Below, piece by piece: positions 1-7,611 of a DNA stretch of 64,000 nt. Numbering within the stretch: the first letter of the stretch is position 1; each line of letters opens with the position of its first letter. The translations under genes and the position numbers were made by a program. The notes under the pieces were generated by a model. It was not told where the DNA came from. It made no database searches and saw nothing but the letters and a program-made list of their open reading frames with translations. The stretch is from Sphingobacterium faecale (GTDB taxonomy: Bacteria > Bacteroidota > Bacteroidia > Sphingobacteriales > Sphingobacteriaceae), in contig NZ_JAERTY010000010.1 of the NCBI RefSeq assembly GCF_016746095.1, positions 124,001-188,000 on the forward strand. Reading direction: 5' to 3'.

Positions 1-83
1 ACCAGTGTATCCGGCCCAAAGGGAGCCTCTTCGTAAACGGCCTTTTGGTTTAAACAATATTCCCGCAGTTCTTCGATATGCAT
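1..83 (-). CDS. MmcQ/YjbR family protein, 5' part only (cut by window edge)
   Basis: An open frame begins at an ATG at 83 on the minus strand and runs off the window with 27 complete codons. The N-terminus MHIEELREYCL, followed shortly by PFGPDTL, matches the start of MmcQ/YjbR-family proteins (CyaY-like fold, proposed DNA binding, no established reaction). It lies 18 bases downstream of the thioredoxin-like gene on the same strand, so the two are probably co-transcribed. The assignment rests on the N-terminal motif alone because the rest is outside the window. Confidence 0.7.
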   Translation of the reverse strand, partial: MHIEELREYCLNQKAVYEEAPFGPDTL

Positions 84-101
84 TTTTGAACTTATTAAAT
101 G

Positions 102-668
102 TTAATTTTTCTCCACTACGCTCAATAATGCGACCAGCTCTTGCTGCAGCTCTACCCCTTTGTCAGAATTGTACCATGTTTGAAAATAAGTCTTGATATC
201 TTCAAACTCTTTGCCTTCAGCTTTCATTTCATCAAAGATTTGTTGGAGCGCTGCAGGCCTAGGTCCCCAGATCGCCATATCTTCTCCCAGCTCATTTCTA
301 ATAATTAATTTAGGAATAGACTTCCCCCCGTTTGTCAAGTAATTCTCGATCAGAAAAGGTTCGGAATCCCGCAATTGGATATCCAAGACGATATTAGGAT
401 TATCCTTGATCAAAGTATGAATTTGAGGAACACTATGTGCCGCATCACCGCACCAGGGCTCTGTTATCAAAATCCAAGTCTGCTTTTGGGTAGATGCAGA
501 GAAAAAAGCCCGAGCCTCTTCACTAACTTCAAACTTCTTCAACCAACGGTTCATTCTGGACCAATTGAGCTTTGCATAATTAAGATATTCAGGATCGCTA
601 TAAGTAGGATAGTTTGATGGATTAGTCAATACATCTTCAAAATAGTTCAAATAAGCTTCGAAAGTCAT
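102..668 (-). CDS. Thioredoxin-fold family protein
   Basis: The 188-residue protein has a thioredoxin-like core. A beta strand (WILITEPWCGDA) leads to a single active-site cysteine, Cys73, and the cis-proline loop is seen at KSIPKL (Pro119). It has no signal peptide and is probably cytoplasmic. The usual CXXC is reduced to C-G-D-A, so it cannot form the standard intramolecular disulfide. This resembles the Thioredoxin_9-type proteins common in Bacteroidota and Firmicutes. It could be a monothiol redox protein or bind a low-molecular-weight thiol; the substrate is unknown. It is divergent from the barrel gene at 823 and upstream of the MmcQ/YjbR gene. Confidence 0.8.
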   Translation of the reverse strand: MTFEAYLNYFEDVLTNPSNYPTYSDPEYLNYAKLNWSRMNRWLKKFEVSEEARAFFSASTQKQTWILITEPWCGDAAHSVPQIHTLIKDNPNIVLDIQLRDSEPFLIENYLTNGGKSIPKLIIRNELGEDMAIWGPRPAALQQIFDEMKAEGKEFEDIKTYFQTWYNSDKGVELQQELVALLSVVEKN

Positions 669-713
669 ATGTGTATATTATTAATTTTAGAGTAATGGTA
701 GTCATATACATCA

Positions 714-721
714 CAAAAATA
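714..721 (-). promoter_or_regulatory. Putative Bacteroidota -7 box (TATTTTTG)
   Basis: On the minus strand this reads TATTTTTG, an exact match to the TANNTTTG -7 consensus, 46 bases from the ATG of the thioredoxin-like gene. No clear TTTG -33 element at standard spacing was found. Confidence 0.45.
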
Positions 722-733
722 GGTATAATACCT
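721..733. repeat. 13-bp palindrome in a divergent promoter region
   Basis: AGGTAT-A-ATACCT is a perfect 6-1-6 inverted repeat. It abuts the minus-strand -7 box and lies between two divergent genes, which suits an operator for a dimeric regulator. The function is inferred from position only. Confidence 0.35.
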
Positions 734-793
734 CAACAAAATAGTCATCAAAATGTTGCAATCCATTTAACATTATTTAATAATTGTTCGCTC

Positions 794-801
794 TATCTTT
801 G
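794..801 (+). promoter_or_regulatory. Putative Bacteroidota -7 box (TATCTTTG)
   Basis: Exact match to TANNTTTG, 21 bases upstream of the ATG at 823. Transcription would start near 807 and give a leader of about 16 bases. No convincing -33 element was seen. Confidence 0.5.
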
Positions 802-822
802 GTCAATCTTTAAACCGATTGA

Positions 823-3522
823 ATGAAAAGATTTATATTCAGTATTCTTATATTGGTTGCTTCCAACTTAGTTTATGGGCAACACGCATTATCTGGCAGA
901 GTTATAGACAAAGCCGATAGCAGGCCGCTCACCAATGCATCTATCGTATTACTTGATCAGGACTCTATCATGCAACAGTTCACAAGGGCAGATGAAGATG
1001 GAAAATTTTCATTCAAGAGCTTGAGAGACTCCTCTTATCTGCTTATTGTATCCTACCCAAAATTTGAACTGATCTCTAAAAAAATAAAAGTAGGAGGCTC
1101 CAACTCAACACTTGCACCCATCGCTTTGAGCTCACAGGCTAATTTGATTGAGGAAGTGGTTATCCAACAACGCCTACCCATCCGTATCAAGGGCGATACA
1201 TTGGAATACGATGCTAATAGTTTTGAAACAGAAAAAAATGCGAAACTAGAAGACTTATTAAGACGCCTCCCTGGTTTATCCGTTTCTGGTGACGGGAAAA
1301 TAACAGCAAATGGAAAGTCAGTCTCCAAAGTATTAATCGATGGAGAAGAGTTCTTTGGTTATGATCCAAAAATCGCTATCCGCAATATCCGCGCGGATGC
1401 TGTCGACAAAGTACAGGTATACGAGAAAAAATCTAAAGAAGCCGAATTAACAGGAATAGATGATGGTGTACGTGAGGTCACTGTCAATGCGGTATTAAAA
1501 GAAGAAGCCCGCAAAGGTATTTTTGGCAATGCCGAAGTCCTTGCAGGAAGCAATGAACTGTACACTGCCAGTCTATTCGCTGCAAAATTCAATAAAACGG
1601 AGCGCATAGGAGTAACCGCTAACACCAACAATATGGGGGGTGGAATGGGACGTGAGGGGGGCTTGCGAACGAACAGCCAGATCACTGGAAATCCACTTAG
1701 CACATCCGTAGGAGCTAACTATGAGAACCAGTTCTTTCAGCGTAAAGTCAATTTTAATGGAAATTACAACTTCAACACGAACAGCAATAGCAATGAACGT
1801 CAATCCTTTAACAAACAGCTATTAGCCGAAAATGTAATTGAAGAATCAGAGAGTAAATCTAAGACTGCGAACTCGTCGGATGCTCATGGTGTACGATCTG
1901 AAATAAGATATAGAATAGACTCAACATCTAATATGGAGATCAACCTAGGTGCCAACTTTACCAATAACTATAGCAGTAGCGAATCCAACAACTATACGAC
2001 CCAAAACGGAGAAGCTTTCAGTAGAATGGGAGACACAACGACAACAAACGGCCAGACTCATTCTAACGATATACGAATCAACTATAGAAAACGGTTAAAC
2101 AAAAAAGGAAGCTCATTAAATCTACATTTCAATAACAGTTATAACAAAAGTAATTCCGAGAGTATCGTCAACCAGATCGCGATGTATCATGTAAAAGGAG
2201 ACACTACTTATATAAACCAAAATAGGCACAATAATAATAACGGGAACAACATCTCTGGGCAGATTCAGTATTCAGATCGTATTTCGAATAAGCTCAACTA
2301 TTCACTTGGCTATAATATTAGCAATTCTACTAATGAAACGCTATTAAATGCATTCGAACAGGGTAACAACACTGCTCCGATTTTAGATTCCTTATATTCC
2401 CAGGATCAAAGAACGATTAATACCAGCCATGGAGCGGTTGCCAATCTTAACTACTTTTCAGAAAAGCTTTCGGTCAGCCTCTCTAACCGTACAAATTTTA
2501 GGGATCAATCCTTAACCGATGGTTATAGAAATATTAATCTAGACCGTACATTTTGGGATAACGATGTTAACATGAATGCAAACTACAGGGTTTCAAATAG
2601 AAAGAATATTGGAGTATCTTATCAAAACAACTTCAATATCCCTACGTTTGCGCAGTTACAACGACTACAGCCTCAAACCAACCCTTTATTCAAACAAGAA
2701 GGAAACCCAGATTTAAAACGATCAAACAATAACTCTTTCCGACTAAACTACCACACTATGAGCCTATTAAAAGGGACTAGCTGGAACCTAAACGCGGATA
2801 TTTCGTTTACTACAGACCCTATCGTAAACCAAAGAGTAATAGACACTTTAACAGGTGTGACCACTAGTTCGTACATTAATGTTACGGGAAAATCAAGTTG
2901 GCGCGCAGGAATGAACAGCAACTTTAATAAGCCTGTATTTGACAAAAAAACACAATTCAATATTTTTAGTGGGCTCAACTACAACAATGGCTTCAGCTAT
3001 ATTAAATATGGAGATGACATTAAAACACAACAATATCAGCTTAACAATGAGCAGACCACTAGTCTCTCCACAGGCATCGGTCTTAATGAACAAGATTCTA
3101 AAGGTTTAGATTATGATTTCAATTGGAGAATCAGTGCGGACAATCAAAGAAATAGTTTACAAAAGAGCTATAACTACACGAGTTTTAATATGGCCGGTTC
3201 TGGATATTTCAAATATTTCTTACCTAAAAAATTTAACGTCAGTAGCAATGTGAACTATTCACTGGAAGGACCTACCAAATTCTATAATAAAAGCTTGCAT
3301 CAATTCTATGTCAATGCCGAAATCAGCAAAAAACTATTGAGTAATGAAAGTCTTACAGCTAGCATAAAGGGATTTGATATATTTAATACCTATAACAACA
3401 TCAATAGGTCTTCATCAGAAACCGGTTTCAATGAATCTACCCAGCAAATACTAACACGTTATATATTGGTAGGCCTAAAATGGGACTTCAATAAGAACTT
3501 GGGTAAGAAAAAAGAAGGATAG
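823..3522 (+). CDS. Outer-membrane beta-barrel protein, TonB-receptor-like (OMP_b-brl_3 type)
   Basis: The 899-residue protein has a signal peptide (about 1-19), a carboxypeptidase-regulatory-like beta-sandwich (about 20-110), a plug-like region with LLRRLPGLSVSGDGKI near 145-160, and a long Asn/Ser/Tyr-rich region of alternating beta strands to the C-terminus. This is the architecture of the OMP_b-brl_3 family, a TonB-receptor relative without a known ligand. A glycine/methionine patch (NNMGGGMGREGG) lies near residue 270. The next gene, 23 bases downstream, encodes a GLPGLI protein. This pairing is frequent in Bacteroidota and suggests the two act together at the envelope. The substrate is unknown. 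Confidence 0.88.
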   Translation: MKRFIFSILILVASNLVYGQHALSGRVIDKADSRPLTNASIVLLDQDSIMQQFTRADEDGKFSFKSLRDSSYLLIVSYPKFELISKKIKVGGSNSTLAPIALSSQANLIEEVVIQQRLPIRIKGDTLEYDANSFETEKNAKLEDLLRRLPGLSVSGDGKITANGKSVSKVLIDGEEFFGYDPKIAIRNIRADAVDKVQVYEKKSKEAELTGIDDGVREVTVNAVLKEEARKGIFGNAEVLAGSNELYTASLFAAKFNKTERIGVTANTNNMGGGMGREGGLRTNSQITGNPLSTSVGANYENQFFQRKVNFNGNYNFNTNSNSNERQSFNKQLLAENVIEESESKSKTANSSDAHGVRSEIRYRIDSTSNMEINLGANFTNNYSSSESNNYTTQNGEAFSRMGDTTTTNGQTHSNDIRINYRKRLNKKGSSLNLHFNNSYNKSNSESIVNQIAMYHVKGDTTYINQNRHNNNNGNNISGQIQYSDRISNKLNYSLGYNISNSTNETLLNAFEQGNNTAPILDSLYSQDQRTINTSHGAVANLNYFSEKLSVSLSNRTNFRDQSLTDGYRNINLDRTFWDNDVNMNANYRVSNRKNIGVSYQNNFNIPTFAQLQRLQPQTNPLFKQEGNPDLKRSNNNSFRLNYHTMSLLKGTSWNLNADISFTTDPIVNQRVIDTLTGVTTSSYINVTGKSSWRAGMNSNFNKPVFDKKTQFNIFSGLNYNNGFSYIKYGDDIKTQQYQLNNEQTTSLSTGIGLNEQDSKGLDYDFNWRISADNQRNSLQKSYNYTSFNMAGSGYFKYFLPKKFNVSSNVNYSLEGPTKFYNKSLHQFYVNAEISKKLLSNESLTASIKGFDIFNTYNNINRSSSETGFNESTQQILTRYILVGLKWDFNKNLGKKKEG

Positions 3523-3545
3523 TAACAGTAGAAAAGGAATTTATC

Positions 3546-4439
3546 ATGAACAAAATAGTAGTATTAACTATCACAAGCCTCTTACTTTGCATATCTGCCC
3601 AAGCCCAGTATGCTTACTTCGGCAATAGAGGAACAATTTCGTTCGACAAAGTGGTCTATACCAGAGCACAGACGAGAGAGATGATGAAAAAATTTGATGA
3701 TATGTCCACTAATGGAATGGGAGGAGGCCGGCACTTTTGGGGAGGCGATATCAATACGATGCCCGACTCCCGGACCGAACGTATGACCATGCATTTTGAC
3801 GAGTACGGTAGTTTATTAGTACCAGAAATAAACGATGAAGAAAACAAAGACTCACGTAATCAACCTCGAATAAGTGGAGGTAGAGCCGGTAGAGGTGGAG
3901 GTTCCATGGGAGCAGTCACCATGCGAGGTGGCGGTGGTGCGATGGCAATGCGAAGCGCCCGTACCAGAGGAGGCTCTTCTAAAGTGCTCTATCAAAATTT
4001 AAAATCAAATACAGCAGAAGTACAGGTTGAACTAGATGACAAATATATCCTTAAGGACTCCTTAACAGAGGTTACCTGGCGTTTTACAGATGAGTATCGT
4101 AATATTGCAGGATTTGAATGCCGCAGGGTAAATGGGGCAACCGCAGACTCCTTGTACCTAGTAGCTTTTTATACCGATCAAATCCCCGTATCCGCGGGGC
4201 CGGCATTGAGTCATGGTTTGCCAGGCATGATTCTAGGACTGGCCATTCCCGAAATGCATATCCAATACTGGGCTACAAAGGTGGATTATCATAATGACAC
4301 TGTCCCCACAGATTGGAGAGATAAAAAATCTAAAGCAATGACATTGGATGATTTCTCCAACTCTATTGGCAGATTCTTTCAACGCGGAGATGACAGTGGA
4401 TCCGCTAAAAAGAGAATTTTAGAACAAATAATCTATTAA
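3546..4439 (+). CDS. GLPGLI family protein
   Basis: A signal peptide (about 1-20, ending AQAQ) begins this 297-residue protein. The family signature is present as HGLPGMILGLAIP near residues 222-234. A low-complexity Gly/Arg/Met-rich segment is inserted at about residues 105-145 (repeats of RGGG and MRGGGG). The family is secreted and of unknown biochemical function. It is typically encoded next to OMP_b-brl_3 barrels, as here, where it is the second gene of a two-gene unit. The Met/Gly-rich insert echoes a similar patch in the partner barrel. Confidence 0.9.
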   Translation: MNKIVVLTITSLLLCISAQAQYAYFGNRGTISFDKVVYTRAQTREMMKKFDDMSTNGMGGGRHFWGGDINTMPDSRTERMTMHFDEYGSLLVPEINDEENKDSRNQPRISGGRAGRGGGSMGAVTMRGGGGAMAMRSARTRGGSSKVLYQNLKSNTAEVQVELDDKYILKDSLTEVTWRFTDEYRNIAGFECRRVNGATADSLYLVAFYTDQIPVSAGPALSHGLPGMILGLAIPEMHIQYWATKVDYHNDTVPTDWRDKKSKAMTLDDFSNSIGRFFQRGDDSGSAKKRILEQIIY

Positions 4440-4444
4440 AAAAG

Positions 4445-4520
4445 ACATTTTGTCATTTTACTATGTCACATTACAGACATTTTGTAGTTCTTTTTCACTT
4501 TTTTTAGGCAAACATTTTGT
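4445..4520. repeat. Three direct repeats of ACATTTTGT upstream of dnaK
   Basis: ACATTTTGT occurs at 4445-4453, 4477-4485 and 4512-4520, with starts 32 and 35 bases apart (about three helical turns). The first copy is part of the dyad GACA-TTT-TGTC. The array ends against the sigma-54-like element. It looks like a tandem activator or repressor site; this is inference. Confidence 0.5.
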
Positions 4521-4536
4521 TGGCATAAGGGTTGTT
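4520..4536 (+). promoter_or_regulatory. Sigma-54-like (-24/-12) promoter of dnaK
   Basis: TTGGCATAAGGGTTGTT fits the sigma-54 layout YTGGCAyn-N4-TTGCW, with the -24 GG intact and the -12 GC changed to GT. Spacing predicts a start near 4546, about 37 bases before the dnaK ATG. No TANNTTTG box competes in the region. Sigma-54 use here is inferred from the motif only. Confidence 0.45.
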
Positions 4537-4582
4537 GTATTACAATCAAAACAAATAACTTGTAAAAACAATACATAAGAAT

Positions 4583-6487
4583 ATGTCTAAAATTATAGGA
4601 ATCGACTTAGGAACTACGAACTCATGTGTAGCCGTTATGGAAGGTAATGAGCCAGTAGTAATTGCAAACAATGAAGGTAAACGTACAACTCCTTCTATTG
4701 TGGCATTTGTAGATGGTGGTGAGCGTAAGGTAGGAGATCCTGCTAAACGTCAAGCGATCACAAACCCCCACAAAACTATATACTCTATCAAACGCTTTAT
4801 GGGTACTTCATATGATGAAGCTTCCAAAGAGCTTTCACACGTACCTTATAAAATAGTAAAAGGTGATAATAATACGCCTCGTGTAGAGATAGACGACCGT
4901 AAATACACACCACAAGAAATCTCGGCAATGACACTTCAGAAAATGAAGAAAACTGCTGAAGACTACTTAGGTCAAGAGGTGAGCCGTGCTGTAATTACTG
5001 TACCTGCTTATTTTAATGACGCACAACGTCAAGCGACCAAAGAAGCCGGTGAAATCGCGGGTCTAAAAGTAGAACGTATTATTAACGAACCTACTGCTGC
5101 AGCTTTGGCTTATGGTCTTGATAAAGCAAATAAGGACATGAAAATCGTTGTATTCGACTGTGGTGGTGGTACACATGACGTTTCTGTTCTTGAATTGGGT
5201 GACGGTGTATTCGAAGTTAAAGCTACCGATGGTGACACTCACCTTGGTGGTGACGATTTTGACAATGCAATCATCAACTGGCTGAATGACGAGTTCAAAG
5301 CAGAAAACAATGGTTTCGATCTGAAAAAAGACGCTATGGCGTTGCAACGTTTGAAAGAAGCTGCTGAGAAAGCAAAAATTGAACTTTCGAGCACTTCATC
5401 TACGGAAATCAACTTACCTTACATCACTGCTGATGCTACAGGTCCTAAGCACTTAGTGCGCACATTGTCACGTGCTAAATTTGAAAGTTTGGTAGCAGAC
5501 CTAGTTAAACGTACCATCGAACCTTGCCGTACAGCATTGAAAAACGCTGGTTTCAGCACATCCGACATCGACGAAATTATCCTTGTGGGAGGTTCTACAC
5601 GTATACCTGCTATTGTAGATGCAGTAAAAGAATTCTTTGGGAAAGAGCCTTCTAAAGGTGTAAATCCTGATGAAGTTGTTGCATTAGGAGCAGCAATTCA
5701 GGGCGGTGTATTGACAGGTGAAGTAAAAGATGTATTACTGTTAGACGTTACTCCTCTTTCATTGGGTATTGAAACTATGGGCGGTGTAATGACTAAATTA
5801 ATCGAAGCAAATACCACTATCCCAACTAAAAAATCAGAAGTGTTCTCTACAGCTTCAGACAATCAGCCTTCTGTAGAAATCCACGTATTGCAGGGTGAGC
5901 GACCTATGGCTTCACAAAACCGCACGTTAGGACGCTTCCAGCTAGCTGATATTCCTCCTGCTCCACGTGGTATTCCTCAGATTGAGGTAATCTTTGACAT
6001 TGATGCCAATGGTATCATCAAAGTATCTGCTAAAGATAAAGCAACCGGAAAAGAGCAAAACATCCGTATTGAGGCTTCTTCGGGTCTTTCAGACGAAGAG
6101 ATCCAAAAAATGAAACAAGAAGCAGAAGCTAATGCTGAAGCAGACAAAAAGATAAAAGAAGAAGCAGATAAAATCAATGCTGCAGATGCCTTAGTATTCT
6201 CTACAGAAAAACAATTGAAAGAATATGGGGACAAAATTTCTGCCGACAAGAAAGCTCCTATTGAAGCAGGCTTAGAGAAATTGAAAGCGGCACATGCGGC
6301 AAGAAATTTCACGGATATAGACACGGCTTCCGAAGAACTACAAAACGCATGGAATGCAGCTTCTGAAGAAATGTACGCTGCTTCGCAACAAGGCCAACCT
6401 CAAGGTGGAGAACAAGCTGGACAGGCTGGAAATAACCAAAGCGGTGCTGATGATGTTCAGGATGTAGACTTTGAAGAAGTAAAATAA
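4583..6487 (+). CDS. dnaK: Molecular chaperone DnaK (Hsp70)
   Basis: This full-length 634-residue cytoplasmic ATP-dependent chaperone opens with the phosphate-1 motif IGIDLGTTNSCVAV. It then has EPTAAALAYG, the phosphate-2 region CGGGTHDVSVLE, the adenosine motif ILVGGSTRIPA, the interdomain linker DVLLLDVTPLSLGIE and a helical lid. It ends in the Hsp70 tail DVQDVDFEEVK. The phosphate-2 loop has CGGGTH where many DnaKs have LGGGTF, a variant I believe is usual in Sphingobacteria. It is transcribed alone: its leader carries a sigma-54-like promoter and three repeats, and a strong terminator follows. grpE and dnaJ are not adjacent. Confidence 0.99.
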   Translation: MSKIIGIDLGTTNSCVAVMEGNEPVVIANNEGKRTTPSIVAFVDGGERKVGDPAKRQAITNPHKTIYSIKRFMGTSYDEASKELSHVPYKIVKGDNNTPRVEIDDRKYTPQEISAMTLQKMKKTAEDYLGQEVSRAVITVPAYFNDAQRQATKEAGEIAGLKVERIINEPTAAALAYGLDKANKDMKIVVFDCGGGTHDVSVLELGDGVFEVKATDGDTHLGGDDFDNAIINWLNDEFKAENNGFDLKKDAMALQRLKEAAEKAKIELSSTSSTEINLPYITADATGPKHLVRTLSRAKFESLVADLVKRTIEPCRTALKNAGFSTSDIDEIILVGGSTRIPAIVDAVKEFFGKEPSKGVNPDEVVALGAAIQGGVLTGEVKDVLLLDVTPLSLGIETMGGVMTKLIEANTTIPTKKSEVFSTASDNQPSVEIHVLQGERPMASQNRTLGRFQLADIPPAPRGIPQIEVIFDIDANGIIKVSAKDKATGKEQNIRIEASSGLSDEEIQKMKQEAEANAEADKKIKEEADKINAADALVFSTEKQLKEYGDKISADKKAPIEAGLEKLKAAHAARNFTDIDTASEELQNAWNAASEEMYAASQQGQPQGGEQAGQAGNNQSGADDVQDVDFEEVK

Positions 6488-6500
6488 ACTTTAAAATTTC

Positions 6501-6538
6501 AATAAAAAAAGCGCTAATCACTTAGCGCTTTTTTTATT
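6501..6538 (+). terminator. Intrinsic terminator of dnaK
   Basis: A perfect 17-bp inverted repeat (arms 6501-6517 and 6522-6538, core AGCGCTAA/TTAGCGCT) has a 4-base loop and a T7 tract. The A-rich left arm makes it usable from both sides; the gene at 6551 converges on it. Confidence 0.9.
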
Positions 6539-6550
6539 GAAAAACATTGT

Positions 6551-7465
6551 TTAAAAAAGCTTTTCAGGATAAGCCCCTTCAGCCACAAGCTTAGAGATGC
6601 TCTCCTTTACAATAGGCTTATCTTCCGAATAAGTCACACCAAACCATTTAGAAGAAGTTGGAATCACCTTAAAATCAGCCAAGCCATGTCTTACCATATA
6701 ATCAGGCACAGATGGAATAAAAAATTCGGCTTTAAGATTGTCAGCATTTTCTTCCACAAATTTAGGAAACATAGATAATGCCACCTCGAATACCTTCGGA
6801 GTAAATCCCCAGAAATTCATAGAAACACGCGTATCAGGTGCAAGTTCCGTTTCAACCCCTCCCTCTTCATACACAATCTTTTTATCAACAGTGCTATCGG
6901 CTTTATAATAAATATTAGTACGCTCCGTGACGCTATCCATATGACCATCAGTTGAAACTTCACATACGCCTCTAGAAACATAGCCATAGTCCGACATCGT
7001 ATTTCCGACCTCGAATCCCATCAATGACATATGAGTATCAGACACTTCATTATTTAAGAAGTCAGCCATTTTCACAAAAGAATCTGTACCGTAAAAATCA
7101 TCTGCATTAATTACACAGAAAGGTTCATTTACAAGATCCTTTGCGCTTAGTACGGCATGAGCTGTTCCCCAAGGCTTCGTACGTTCAATAATACGATCAA
7201 TACCAAATTTTGTCAAATCAAAGTCTTGAAAAGCGTATTCAACATCAATCAATCCGCTGAATTTAGTGTCGAATTTTTCCCGCATGATATTTTCAAACTC
7301 TTTACGGATAATAAAGATTACTTTTCCGAACCCAGCTCTTATAGCGTCATATATAGAATAATCGATAATAGTCTCACCATGAGGTCCAAAACTATCTACC
7401 TGTTTTAAAGATCCATAACGACTTGCCATCCCAGCTGCTAAAACTAACAAAGTAGGTTTTCCCAT
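6551..7465 (-). CDS. Sugar-1-phosphate nucleotidyltransferase family protein
   Basis: The N-terminus LLVLAAGMASRYGSLKQ is the glycine-rich nucleotide-binding loop of NTP-transferase enzymes such as glucose-1-phosphate uridylyl/thymidylyltransferases. INADDFYG downstream is the metal/substrate Asp motif. At 304 residues from the ATG at 7465 it has the size of a single-domain cytoplasmic enzyme. An upstream in-frame ATG at 7504 would add 13 residues unlike the family, so 7465 is preferred. It should activate a sugar-1-phosphate for glycan synthesis; the sugar cannot be told from the sequence. It converges on dnaK. Confidence 0.85.
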   Translation of the reverse strand: MGKPTLLVLAAGMASRYGSLKQVDSFGPHGETIIDYSIYDAIRAGFGKVIFIIRKEFENIMREKFDTKFSGLIDVEYAFQDFDLTKFGIDRIIERTKPWGTAHAVLSAKDLVNEPFCVINADDFYGTDSFVKMADFLNNEVSDTHMSLMGFEVGNTMSDYGYVSRGVCEVSTDGHMDSVTERTNIYYKADSTVDKKIVYEEGGVETELAPDTRVSMNFWGFTPKVFEVALSMFPKFVEENADNLKAEFFIPSVPDYMVRHGLADFKVIPTSSKWFGVTYSEDKPIVKESISKLVAEGAYPEKLF

Positions 7466-7509
7466 AATATATAATAAGTTATATGCTTTTTTTACTGAGC
7501 ACAAACCTA

Positions 7510-7561
7510 CATAAATTCATTTTCATGTGCAATATAATTGTCTCATATCAATGAATTTATG
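7510..7561. repeat. 12-bp perfect inverted repeat between two minus-strand genes
   Basis: CATAAATTCATT (7510-7521) and its exact complement (7550-7561) are separated by 28 bases. It could be a weak hairpin ending the HerA-like transcript or an operator for the nucleotidyltransferase gene. No T tract follows the stem. Confidence 0.3.
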
Positions 7562-7611
7562 AGATTTTACCCTGTGACCGAAACTTTTAAACAAAAGAGC
7601 TAAGTTTATAC

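Noticed and set aside
5..196. 63-codon plus-strand open frame at the left edge
   Set aside because: It lies antisense to the MmcQ/YjbR start and the thioredoxin-like gene and has no protein-like features.
5063..5347. 94-codon minus-strand frame inside dnaK
   Set aside because: A shadow of the highly conserved dnaK coding sequence; no independent start signal or family.
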